A stretch of DNA of 5,927 nt, from the NCBI GenBank assembly GCA_002307905.1, contig DBUL01000258.1, positions 2,403 to 8,329 on the forward strand, written 5' to 3'. Under the pieces are notes generated by a model that saw only the letters and a list, made by a program, of their open reading frames with translations, did not search any database and had not been told where the DNA came from. The translations under genes and the position numbers were made by a program. Of this stretch, positions 1-5,148 are shown piece by piece. Every line of letters begins with the position of its first letter. Position 1 is the stretch's first letter. This DNA is from Rhizobiaceae bacterium UBA1291. Lineage in GTDB: Bacteria; Pseudomonadota; Alphaproteobacteria; Rhizobiales; Rhizobiaceae.

Positions 1-87
1 CGCGCCATCAAGGCAGCGCGGCGGAACCGCTTTGCGACGGCCGAAGAACTGATCGGTTCAATCGAGGCTGGAATCGGTGCGCCATAA
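1..87 (+). CDS. RelB/DinJ-like antitoxin, C-terminal fragment
   Basis: Frame 1 is open from the window edge to TAA at 85-87, giving 28 residues ending in ATAEELIGSIEAGIGAP. The start lies outside the window. Its last 11 bases overlap the GTG start of the downstream YafQ-like toxin, the usual translationally coupled antitoxin-toxin arrangement. In RelB/DinJ proteins the N-terminus is a ribbon-helix-helix DNA-binding domain that autoregulates the operon, and the C-terminal tail wraps and neutralises the toxin. The visible tail (a basic stretch followed by an amphipathic helix) fits the second role. Family assignment rests mainly on the partner gene, because only the tail is visible. Confidence 0.6.
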   Translation, partial: RAIKAARRNRFATAEELIGSIEAGIGAP

Positions 88-412
88 GCAAGGCAAGAGC
101 AAACCGGCTTCATCGAAGCGGGCTTCGCTTCCTCGCTGCTCGGACCATACGAAGCAATTCGTCAGAGACTGGAAAAGTCTCAACGATTCCGGGCGATACG
201 ACATGGTCAGATTGAAGGAGGTCATGGGCCTTCTCGTTGCGAATGATGCACCTCTTCCGGCGGAATGGAAGGATCACCAGTTGACCGGGGAGTGGGGAGA
301 TCACCGCGAGTGCCACATTGGCGGCGATTTCCTCTTGATCTACACGCTGGACGAAAAGCAGAATCTGGTTGTTTTCACACGAGCCGGGACGCACTCCGAA
401 CTTTTCAAGTAG
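77..412 (+). CDS. yafQ: YafQ-family type II toxin (mRNA interferase)
   Basis: The 111-residue product ends in the YafQ/RelE-superfamily core. Family toxins cut mRNA on the translating ribosome. The E. coli YafQ active-site residues H50, H63, D67 and H87 appear to correspond to H67 (in WKDHQL), H80 (in RECHIGGDF), D84 and H106 (in RAGTHSELF), so catalysis is probably intact. YafQ proteins are usually about 90 residues. This one has roughly 17 extra basic, Ser/Lys-rich residues at the N-terminus, but the GTG at 77 is the only usable start before M43, which would remove the fold's first helix. A GAGG at 64-67 can serve as ribosome-binding site. The 11-base overlap with the antitoxin implies translational coupling. 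GC content looks lower than in the following genes, which would fit horizontal acquisition (inference). Confidence 0.87.
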   Translation: MRHKQGKSKPASSKRASLPRCSDHTKQFVRDWKSLNDSGRYDMVRLKEVMGLLVANDAPLPAEWKDHQLTGEWGDHRECHIGGDFLLIYTLDEKQNLVVFTRAGTHSELFK

Positions 413-472
413 AGGTCACTCACGGCCGCAGATGAATTCGCGCCTGTCACACGACTGTCATGGCCCGCGCCT

Positions 473-1354
473 ATGTCCGGCCATCCCTTTCATGACGTGT
501 CGAAAATGCCCTCCCAACAATCCTCACCCCTCCTCCGCTTCGGCCTGATCGCCGATCCGCAATATGCGCCGATCGAGCCCAATACCCGCCTCAACCGTCA
601 CTATGCGCAAAGCCTCGGCAAGCTCGAGGCGGCCATCGCGCGGTTCAACGGCGAGGATCTCGACTTCGTCGTGACGCTCGGCGACGTGATCGACCGGGAC
701 TGGGAGAACTTCGACCGTATACTGCCGCTCTACGACACGCTGCGCCACGCGCATCACATCCTGCCCGGCAATCACGACTTCGCCGTCGCCTCCGACAGGC
801 TGGCGGACGTCCATGCCAGGCTCGGCATGCCGGCGCCCTATCACGATTTCGCCGTCAACGGGGTCAGGCTGATCCTGACCGACGGCAACGAGATCTCGCT
901 GTTTGCCCCGCCACTCGACGATCCGCGCCGGGTCGAGGCGGCCGAACGGCTGGCCTTGCTCACGGCGGCGGGTGCTGCCAATGCGCAGATGTGGAATGCC
1001 GGCATGAGTGTGGCGCAGGTCGCGTGGCTGGCCGAACGGCTGAAGCTGGCGGAAGAGGCCGGCGAGCGGGCGATCGTGTTCGGGCACTATCCGCTCCACC
1101 CGTCGAGCGACCACAACCTGTGGGGCGCCGAAGAGGTGTCCGCGCTGATCGCCGCCTCGCCTTCCGCGATCGGCTATTTCTGCGGCCACAACCATGTCGG
1201 CAATTACGGGCTGCTGAACGGCACCCATTTCGTCAACATCAAGGGCATGGTTGACACCTTCGACGAAAACGCCTTCGCGATCGTCGCCGTCCATGCCGAC
1301 CGCATCGAGATCACCGGCTTCGGCCGCGAGAAAAGCCGCGTCCTCGCCCTCTAG
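473..1354 (+). CDS. Metallophosphoesterase, ADP-ribose/CDP-alcohol diphosphatase-like
   Basis: The 293-residue product carries the complete calcineurin-like dimetal set in order: D28-P-Q30 (GLIADPQ), GD71-x-x-D74, GN100-H101-D, FGH205, and CGH239-N-H241. The DPQ first motif in place of the usual DxH, the WNAGMS segment near 174-179, HYPLHPSSDHN near 205-215 and NIKGMVDTFDENAF near 255-268 resemble the Mn2+-dependent ADP-ribose/CDP-alcohol diphosphatase group (human ADPRM). Members hydrolyse ADP-ribose, CDP-choline or CDP-glycerol-type substrates. The actual substrate here is inferred. No signal peptide is seen, so it is probably cytosolic. The start is uncertain: neither ATG 473 nor ATG 506 (residue 12) has a clear Shine-Dalgarno sequence, and conserved sequence begins only after residue 20. 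The TAG stop (1352-1354) lies inside the terminal repeat of the next element. A general phosphodiesterase role remains possible. Confidence 0.85.
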   Translation: MSGHPFHDVSKMPSQQSSPLLRFGLIADPQYAPIEPNTRLNRHYAQSLGKLEAAIARFNGEDLDFVVTLGDVIDRDWENFDRILPLYDTLRHAHHILPGNHDFAVASDRLADVHARLGMPAPYHDFAVNGVRLILTDGNEISLFAPPLDDPRRVEAAERLALLTAAGAANAQMWNAGMSVAQVAWLAERLKLAEEAGERAIVFGHYPLHPSSDHNLWGAEEVSALIAASPSAIGYFCGHNHVGNYGLLNGTHFVNIKGMVDTFDENAFAIVAVHADRIEITGFGREKSRVLAL

Positions 1355-1383
1355 AGCGTTTCCTGGCTCGATTGAAGCATTCT

Positions 1384-1484
1384 GTTGGCTCAAACGGAGT
1401 CGGATGGTTGCCCGGCCGGCGCGCGTCGTAGCCACGCCCTACGGCCAAGCCGGCCGGGCGATCAGGCGGCCCGTTTCAGCCAAC
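1384..1484. repeat. Internal hairpin A of the palindromic element
   Basis: The outer arms GTTGGCTCAAACGG (1384-1397) and CCGTTTCAGCCAAC (1471-1484) are complementary except for one C/C mismatch. Nested inside are perfect 11-bp arms GCCCGGCCGGC (1410-1420) and GCCGGCCGGGC (1449-1459). At the tip is a 5-bp stem CGTAG/CTACG (1427-1431, 1439-1443). Together they make a long, GC-rich, multi-segment hairpin. Confidence 0.8.
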
Positions 1485-1501
1485 CCGAAGGGCCGAGCAT
1501 C

Positions 1502-1580
1502 TTTCCGCCAGGGCAAAGGCGATCGGCTCGGCCGTACCATGGGGTATGCCCTTCGCCAATCGCCTTTGCCCTGACGAAAA
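1502..1580. repeat. Internal hairpin B of the palindromic element
   Basis: Perfect 14-bp arms AGGGCAAAGGCGAT (1510-1523) and ATCGCCTTTGCCCT (1559-1572) form the core. Flanking pairs extend it outward (CCG 1505-1507 region with CG 1575-1576, then TTT 1502-1504 with AAA 1577-1579, allowing single mismatches or bulges). A small apical stem TACC/GGTA (1535-1538, 1543-1546) sits in the loop. Confidence 0.78.
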
Positions 1581-1620
1581 CCTGCTTCGGCAGAGTGCTT
1601 CAATCGAGCCAGGAAACGCT

Positions 1621-2322
1621 CTAGGCAGGCGCGGCAACGCCGCTGCTCGTCCAGCCGCTGGTCCAGAGTTCACGCAAGCCATTGCCCTCGCCCAAAAAGA
1701 AATCCGCGAGCGGCCGGCAGTCTTCGACCCGGTCGGCGCGGAAATTGCGGATCGCCTGGCGCAGTTCGCACCAGGCGACGATGACGGCGGTCGCCGAATA
1801 ATAGACCAGCGCCAGCGGCCGCACCGTGCGTTCCGTCGCATTGCCCCATTCGTCGCGATAGTCGATGAGCAGCTTGCGCTCGTCGCGGATGGCGGCGCGG
1901 ACCAGGGCGAGATCGATCCCTTCCGGCACTGGGGCAGCCGAACCCCAGGCATGCAAGGCCTTGCTCTCAAGCACCTGGCGCAGCGGTTCCGGCACGGCGC
2001 CGGCGATCTTGGCATTGACCCGCCGGGCCGCCTGTTTCAGCGCGGTATCAGCCGTGCGCTCCAGAAGCGCCAGGCCGAGCACGATCGCCTCGGTCTCTTC
2101 CACCGAAAACATCAGCGGCGGCAGGTCGAAACCGGGGCGCAGGATATAGCCCAGCCCCCGCTCGCCTTCGATCGGCACGCGCATGGCCTGGAGGGCTGCG
2201 ATGTCGCGATAGATCGAGCGCGGGGTCACTTCCAGTTGCCCGGCGATCTCGGCGGCCGTGACGACGCGGCGCGACAGCCTGAGGATCTGGATGATCTCGA
2301 AGAGCCGCGACGCCTTTCGCAT
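1621..2322 (-). CDS. YafY-type transcriptional regulator (winged HTH + WYL domain)
   Basis: The 233-residue product has an N-terminal DeoR/HTH_11-type winged helix (about residues 5-60; recognition region TPRSIYRDIAALQ, wing GERGLGYIL). A C-terminal WYL-type ligand-sensing domain follows (about 135-205), with the YafY-subgroup segment VAWCELRQAIRNFRADRVE. The literal W-Y-L triad is replaced by ATAV-like residues. The ATG at 2320-2322 is preceded by a good GGAGAGGA ribosome-binding site on the minus strand. The gene is divergent from a LysE-family exporter, and a perfect inverted repeat lies 24-44 bases upstream of its start. The simplest reading is a local repressor or activator of the exporter that also controls itself. 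The ligand is unknown. Its TAG stop (plus 1621-1623) lies in the right CTAG end of the palindromic element. Confidence 0.9.
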   Translation of the reverse strand: MRKASRLFEIIQILRLSRRVVTAAEIAGQLEVTPRSIYRDIAALQAMRVPIEGERGLGYILRPGFDLPPLMFSVEETEAIVLGLALLERTADTALKQAARRVNAKIAGAVPEPLRQVLESKALHAWGSAAPVPEGIDLALVRAAIRDERKLLIDYRDEWGNATERTVRPLALVYYSATAVIVAWCELRQAIRNFRADRVEDCRPLADFFLGEGNGLRELWTSGWTSSGVAAPA

Positions 2323-2346
2323 TTTCCTCTCCCCGACTGAATCGCT

Positions 2347-2366
2347 ACTGACACAAGGATGTCAGT
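2347..2366. promoter_or_regulatory. Likely operator of the YafY-type regulator (7-6-7 inverted repeat)
   Basis: ACTGACA (2347-2353), a 6-nt spacer CAAGGA, then TGTCAGT (2360-2366) form a perfect inverted repeat in the 131-bp divergent intergenic region. Its size and symmetry suit a dimeric winged-helix regulator, and its position close to the regulator's own start suits autoregulation. An additional ACTGACA half-site overlaps the exporter start codon (2448-2454). Binding by the adjacent regulator is inferred. Confidence 0.6.
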
Positions 2367-2391
2367 TAGCCGGGCTTATGGAAAGGCGAAA

Positions 2392-2412
2392 CCGGCTGGT
2401 TTTTTTAGCCGG
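2392..2412. other. Small hairpin in the exporter leader
   Basis: CCGGCT (2392-2397) and AGCCGG (2407-2412) form a 6-bp stem around a T-rich 9-nt loop, between the proposed operator and the exporter's ribosome-binding site. The T-run lies in the loop, not after the stem, so this is not a canonical terminator. Its function is unknown and it could be incidental. Confidence 0.35.
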
Positions 2413-2453
2413 AAGATGCAACTCCGCGTTTCGAAACTTCCAAGGATACTGAC

Positions 2454-3089
2454 ATGAGTTACGCTGACACCCTCTGGCTTTTCCTCGTGCTGATCGCCGG
2501 CATCATCATCGTGCCGGGCATGGACATGCTCTATGTGCTGGCGAGCGCGCTGTCGGGCGGGCGGCGCGCCGGGCTGGTCGCCACCTCGGGTATGATGACG
2601 GGTGGCGTGGTGCACACGCTCTACGGCACGCTCGGCACCGGGCTGTTGCTGGCGCTCGCGCCCAGGCTGTTCACGCCGATCCTGATCGCCGGGTCGCTCT
2701 ATATGATCTGGATCGGACACACGCTGGTCAGAAGCGCGATCACCGTCGATACGGTCGAGCGGATGGATAGAGGCGCGCTGTGGCAGACCTTTCGCCGCGC
2801 CGTCGCCACCTGCCTCTTGACCCCCAAGGCCTATCTGTTCGTCATCGCCGTCTATCCGCAGTTCCTGAAACCGGTCTACGGGCCGATATGGCTGCAGGGG
2901 CTGGTTCTCGGGGTGATGACGATCATCACGCAGGCGCTCGTCTATGGCAGCGTGGCGCTGGCCGCCGACCGGGCGCGGGCGACGCTGACGAGTAATCCGG
3001 CGGCGACGATCTGGGTCGGCCGGACTGCGGGCGGGATGCTGATCGCGGCGGCCGCGCTCACGCTGTGGCACGGGCTCGGCACAGGCTGA
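2454..3089 (+). CDS. LysE/RhtB-family amino-acid or metabolite exporter
   Basis: The 211-residue inner-membrane protein has about six hydrophobic segments (roughly 6-29, 39-64, 70-90, 112-136, 145-172 and 186-206), matching LysE/RhtB translocators in length and topology. The N-terminal VPGMDMLYVLASALSGGRRAG corresponds to the family's PGP-containing first helix and loop, here PGMD. LLTPKAYLFV (121-130) corresponds to the conserved NPKA-type motif. Members export amino acids such as lysine, threonine or homoserine lactone by proton antiport; the substrate here cannot be predicted. The start is supported by AAGGA at 2442-2446, seven bases before ATG. It is divergent from the YafY-type regulator, which probably controls it. 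No strong terminator follows the stop. Confidence 0.88.
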   Translation: MSYADTLWLFLVLIAGIIIVPGMDMLYVLASALSGGRRAGLVATSGMMTGGVVHTLYGTLGTGLLLALAPRLFTPILIAGSLYMIWIGHTLVRSAITVDTVERMDRGALWQTFRRAVATCLLTPKAYLFVIAVYPQFLKPVYGPIWLQGLVLGVMTIITQALVYGSVALAADRARATLTSNPAATIWVGRTAGGMLIAAAALTLWHGLGTG

Positions 3090-3113
3090 GGCGTCGGGGA
3101 AACGCAGCAATTC

Positions 3114-3127
3114 ATGATATTTATCAT
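3114..3127. promoter_or_regulatory. FNR/FixK-like box upstream of cytochrome c'
   Basis: ATGATA, TT, TATCAT is a perfect palindrome in an AT-rich patch of an otherwise GC-rich region. It contains the TGAT-N4-ATCA core of FNR/FixK-type sites (consensus TTGAT-N4-ATCAA) and differs from the consensus only at the two outermost positions. Its centre is about 138 bases before the cytochrome c' start. Cytochrome c' genes are often controlled by low-oxygen or NO-responsive CRP/FNR regulators, so the context fits, but binding is inferred. Confidence 0.45.
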
Positions 3128-3154
3128 ATAATTGGAGGAAGGCCCCCACTTCAC

Positions 3155-3184
3155 CTGAATGTGACTTCATTCCTGTCGTACAAT
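3155..3184 (+). promoter_or_regulatory. Possible sigma-70 promoter for cytochrome c'
   Basis: TACAAT (3179-3184) is a five-of-six match to the -10 consensus. A weak -35 candidate, CTGAAT (3155-3160), lies 18 bases upstream. A start near 3191 would put the FNR-like box centre close to -70, a position used by class I activation. This is a weak visual call. Confidence 0.3.
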
Positions 3185-3258
3185 TTTGCAAACATCATCC
3201 GGCGCATTTCTGCAATCCAGCCGCCGGTCCGCCCGGCCCGCCATCATGGAGAAACCCG

Positions 3259-3702
3259 ATGAAGCTGAAACTTGTTATGGCCGCCGCCATCGTCACCGCG
3301 CTCGGAATGACCGCCGCGACCGCCGCCGACGAGCCGCAGGTCGTGCGCCAGGAAATGATGAAGAAGGTCGGCAGCGCGGTCGGCGCCCTCGGCGCGATCG
3401 TCAAGGGAGAAAAGCCGTTCGACGCGGAGGTCGTAAAGGCTTCGCTGACCACCATGGCGGACGTGGCCAAGGATTTCCCGAACCATTTCCGGGCCGGAAC
3501 GGAAGTGGGTCTGGACACCGAGGCCACGACGAAGATCTGGGAAACCCCGGAGGACTTCAAGGCAAAGTCTGACGAGCTCGTCAAGGTGGCCGAAGCCCAG
3601 CTCGCCGCCATGCCGACCGACCAAGCCAGCACCGGCGCGGCCATGAAGGCCGTCGGTGCGACCTGCTCGAGCTGTCACGAGACCTACCGCCTGAAGAAGT
3701 AA
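3259..3702 (+). CDS. Cytochrome c' (class II c-type cytochrome)
   Basis: The 147-residue precursor has a Sec signal peptide (basic MKLK, hydrophobic core to about 19, AxA-type cleavage near residues 22-23). A predicted four-helix-bundle domain follows, with a single C-terminal heme site C136-S-S-C139-H140 eight residues from the end. That C-terminal placement is diagnostic of class II cytochromes. The conserved first-helix pattern VVRQEMMKKVG (R30, M33/M34) is present, as is the FPNHFRAGTE loop. The protein would be periplasmic. Family members bind NO and CO at five-coordinate heme and protect against nitrosative stress, although electron-transfer (c556-like) members have the same fold and cannot be excluded. 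GGAG at 3248-3251, seven bases before ATG, fixes the start. The gene precedes a diheme cytochrome on the same strand, and the upstream FNR-like box suggests oxygen or NO control. Confidence 0.92.
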   Translation: MKLKLVMAAAIVTALGMTAATAADEPQVVRQEMMKKVGSAVGALGAIVKGEKPFDAEVVKASLTTMADVAKDFPNHFRAGTEVGLDTEATTKIWETPEDFKAKSDELVKVAEAQLAAMPTDQASTGAAMKAVGATCSSCHETYRLKK

Positions 3703-3721
3703 GCCCGAAGAGACGATCCAC

Positions 3722-3770
3722 CGGCGCCGGCCCCTCGCATCAGCAGCGAGGTGTGCCGGCACCGCGTTTT
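3722..3770 (+). terminator. Strong hairpin plus T-run after cytochrome c' (terminator or attenuator)
   Basis: The apical stem is CCTCGC (3733-3738) with GCGAGG (3746-3751) around a 7-nt loop. Below it GCCGGC (3726-3731) pairs with GCCGGC (3755-3760), then CGG with CCG. The stem is followed by GTTTT (3766-3770). This looks like a rho-independent terminator between the two cytochrome genes. The next start is only 35 bases further on, so it may give partial read-through, or processing that makes cytochrome c' the more abundant product. Confidence 0.6.
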
Positions 3771-3804
3771 CCGCAAGCAGAGAAAATCGAGGTTGGAGGT
3801 CGCC

Positions 3805-4722
3805 ATGGCATCGAAATGGCCGAAACGGCTAGGCGCATTGGTGGCGCTCGGCGTGGTCGGCGGAGCGGGCTTCCTCATCGTCACGGCACCTCAGCGCCAG
3901 CACGCTTCCGTCTGGGCCAATCTCGGCGAGGCGGACCTCGAAAACGGCCGACGCATCTTCTTTGCCGGCGGTTGCGCCAGCTGTCATGCCGCAGCGAAAT
4001 CCGAGGGCGACGCAAGGCTCGTACTCTCGGGCGGCGCGCCGCTTGCCAGTCCGTTTGGCACCTTTTATGCGCCCAACATATCGCCATCCCCGACCGCCGG
4101 CATCGGCGCGTGGACGCTTGCCGAATTCGGCGATGCGATGACGCGCGGGGTCGGGCGCGACGGCGAGCATCTCTATCCTTCCTTCCCCTATGGCTCCTAT
4201 GCCCGCATGGCGCCGAAGGACATCAACGACCTCTACGGGTTCATGAAGACGCTGCCGGCAAGCGACGTAGTAGCGCCCGAGCACGAACTGCCCTTCCCGT
4301 TCAACATCCGCTATACGCTCGGCGGCTGGAAGCTGCTGTTCTTCGACGAGCAACCGCGCGTGACGATCGCTGAAGCTGACGAAAAGGTGAAGCTCGGCCA
4401 ATACCTGGTCGAGGGCCCGGGCCATTGCGGCGAATGCCACACGCCACGCCACGCGCTCGGCGGCTTCAAGGACGGTCAATGGCTGGCCGGCGGCCCGAAC
4501 CCGGAAGGCCAAGGCACCATCCCCAACATCACCCCCGGCTCGAAGAGCATGGGGGCGTGGTCGGCCGGCGACATCGCCTCCTATCTCGAGACCGGATTTA
4601 CCCCCGACTTCGACAGCGTCGGCGGCTCGATGGTCGAGGTGCAGAAGAACCTGGCCGAGCTTTCCGCCGCCGACCGCGAGGCGATCGCCGCCTATCTGAA
4701 GGCTGTGCCGGCGGTGAAGTGA
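3805..4722 (+). CDS. Membrane-anchored diheme cytochrome c
   Basis: The 305-residue product begins with a basic N-terminus and one hydrophobic segment (about residues 9-27) that acts as an uncleaved anchor or signal peptide. Two cytochrome c domains follow, with heme sites C57-A-S-C60-H61 and C208-G-E-C211-H212. Likely axial methionines are M135 (SYARMAPKD) and M276 (GGSMVEV). The arrangement and motifs such as SFPYGSYARM and DLYGFMKTLP resemble the cytochrome subunits of alcohol and aldehyde dehydrogenases, but with two hemes instead of three. It probably carries electrons on the periplasmic side; the redox partner is unknown and no dehydrogenase gene is adjacent. The start at ATG 3805 is chosen over an upstream GTG (3751) because GGAGGT lies at 3795-3800 and the hydrophobic anchor follows directly. 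It lies 102 bases after cytochrome c', with a terminator-like hairpin between. Confidence 0.88.
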   Translation: MASKWPKRLGALVALGVVGGAGFLIVTAPQRQHASVWANLGEADLENGRRIFFAGGCASCHAAAKSEGDARLVLSGGAPLASPFGTFYAPNISPSPTAGIGAWTLAEFGDAMTRGVGRDGEHLYPSFPYGSYARMAPKDINDLYGFMKTLPASDVVAPEHELPFPFNIRYTLGGWKLLFFDEQPRVTIAEADEKVKLGQYLVEGPGHCGECHTPRHALGGFKDGQWLAGGPNPEGQGTIPNITPGSKSMGAWSAGDIASYLETGFTPDFDSVGGSMVEVQKNLAELSAADREAIAAYLKAVPAVK

Positions 4723-4765
4723 GCCTTGCGCACGGCAACGGACGGCATCGTTCTTGAGCAGGGCC

Positions 4766-4836
4766 GCCCCTCACCCTGACGTTCGCCCCACTCGGGGGAG
4801 AAGGTGCCGGCAGGCGGATGAGGGGCAGAACGTCAG
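4766..4836. repeat. Dispersed rhizobial-type palindromic repeat (RIME/REP-like)
   Basis: Outer arms GCCCCTCA (4766-4773) and TGAGGGGC (4819-4826) enclose a core with CCCC-ACTC-GGGG (4786-4797), GGGGGAGAAGGTGCCGG and CAGGCGGATGAGGGG. The GGGGAGAAGGT...GGATGAGGGG pattern is one I recognise as a very common intergenic repeat in Rhizobiales genomes. A second inverted pair, CTGACGTTC (4776-4784) with GAACGTCAG (4828-4836), overlaps the first so that both stems cannot form together. It lies downstream of the diheme cytochrome and may end that transcript or stabilise its 3' end (inference). Confidence 0.72.
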
Positions 4837-4923
4837 ACAACCGCCTTTTCCCTCCCGCCCTCCAGCATCGCGCAAGCCTGCACCGCCAGAGTGCGTTTCG
4901 TCACAATGGCCAAGGACTGAAGC

Positions 4924-5148
4924 ATGAGCCTCGAACGCCGGAAGATGGAAAACGCGCTCCGTTCGCTGCTCGACAGCTTTCCGGATCCGGCCCTGCACCG
5001 CTGGGTCGACGAGACCGTCCGGGCCTTCGAGAAGCGGCTTTCCAACATCGTCGATCCGCGCGAACGCGACCATGCGCAGCAGGCCGCCCTGGTGCTGATC
5101 AAGACGACGCTGCAGCAATGGTCGCAGCATCCGCCGGTGCGGCATTAG
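4924..5148 (+). CDS. Small hypothetical protein (74 aa)
   Basis: I do not recognise a family. The product is soluble, charged and probably helical: an N-terminal MSLERRKMENALRSLL helix, an FPDPALHRWVDE segment, then two further predicted helices. It has no cysteine, no signal peptide and no membrane segment. AAGGA at 4912-4916, seven bases before ATG, supports translation, and codon use is like the neighbouring genes. Its TAG stop (5146-5148) is immediately followed by a degenerate copy of the palindromic element's terminus. It stands alone between a dispersed repeat and a convergent DJ-1/PfpI gene. It is more likely real than the longer overlapping frames, which lack a ribosome-binding site. 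Confidence 0.62.
   Translation: MSLERRKMENALRSLLDSFPDPALHRWVDETVRAFEKRLSNIVDPRERDHAQQAALVLIKTTLQQWSQHPPVRH

Larger units (their letters stand above)
1351..1624. repeat. 274-bp palindromic MITE/RIME-like element with 34-bp terminal inverted repeats
   Basis: The left end (1351-1384) and right end (1591-1624) are inverted copies of a 34-nt sequence with one mismatch (T1381 against G1594 on the plus strand, a G-U pair in RNA). Both ends finish in CTAG. The interior folds into two further long hairpins (1384-1484 and about 1502-1580), so nearly the whole element is self-complementary. It encodes no convincing protein. It fills the gap between the convergent metallophosphoesterase and YafY-like genes, and its CTAG ends contain both stop codons. 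It is likely a non-autonomous dispersed element. It may also act as a bidirectional transcription terminator or mRNA 3'-end stabiliser (inference). The layout resembles Rhizobium intergenic mosaic elements and MITEs, but I cannot assign it to a named family. Confidence 0.85.

Noticed and set aside
524..1435. 303-residue open frame on the minus strand opposite the metallophosphoesterase
   Set aside because: It is the antisense frame of a gene with complete catalytic motifs, lacks recognisable domains, and its composition (Arg, Gly, Asp, Val rich) is typical of GC-rich shadow frames.
1476..2015. Minus-strand open frame running from the regulator into the palindromic element
   Set aside because: It is out of frame with the regulator's clear HTH/WYL sequence and crosses a non-coding repeat.
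1546..2340. 264-residue plus-strand open frame starting inside the palindromic element
   Set aside because: Most of it is antisense to the YafY-type regulator; the first part merely reads through the repeat. No ribosome-binding site and no protein features.
3161..3262. Possible 33-residue leader peptide with a TGA overlapping the cytochrome c' ATG
   Set aside because: The overlap is tempting, but the GTG start has no ribosome-binding site at proper distance (the GGAGGAA is about 21 bases away), and cytochrome c' has its own good GGAG.
3751..3804. Upstream GTG start extending the diheme cytochrome by 18 residues
   Set aside because: The extension overlaps the terminator-like hairpin and lacks a strong ribosome-binding site, whereas ATG 3805 has GGAGGT four bases upstream and is followed directly by the membrane anchor.
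3829..4512. 227-residue minus-strand open frame opposite the diheme cytochrome
   Set aside because: Antisense shadow of a gene with two intact heme motifs; no domain or start signal of its own.
4766..4836. CRISPR or tandem-repeat array in the intergenic palindromes
   Set aside because: The repeats are single inverted pairs without regular direct repeats or spacers, and no cas-like gene is nearby.
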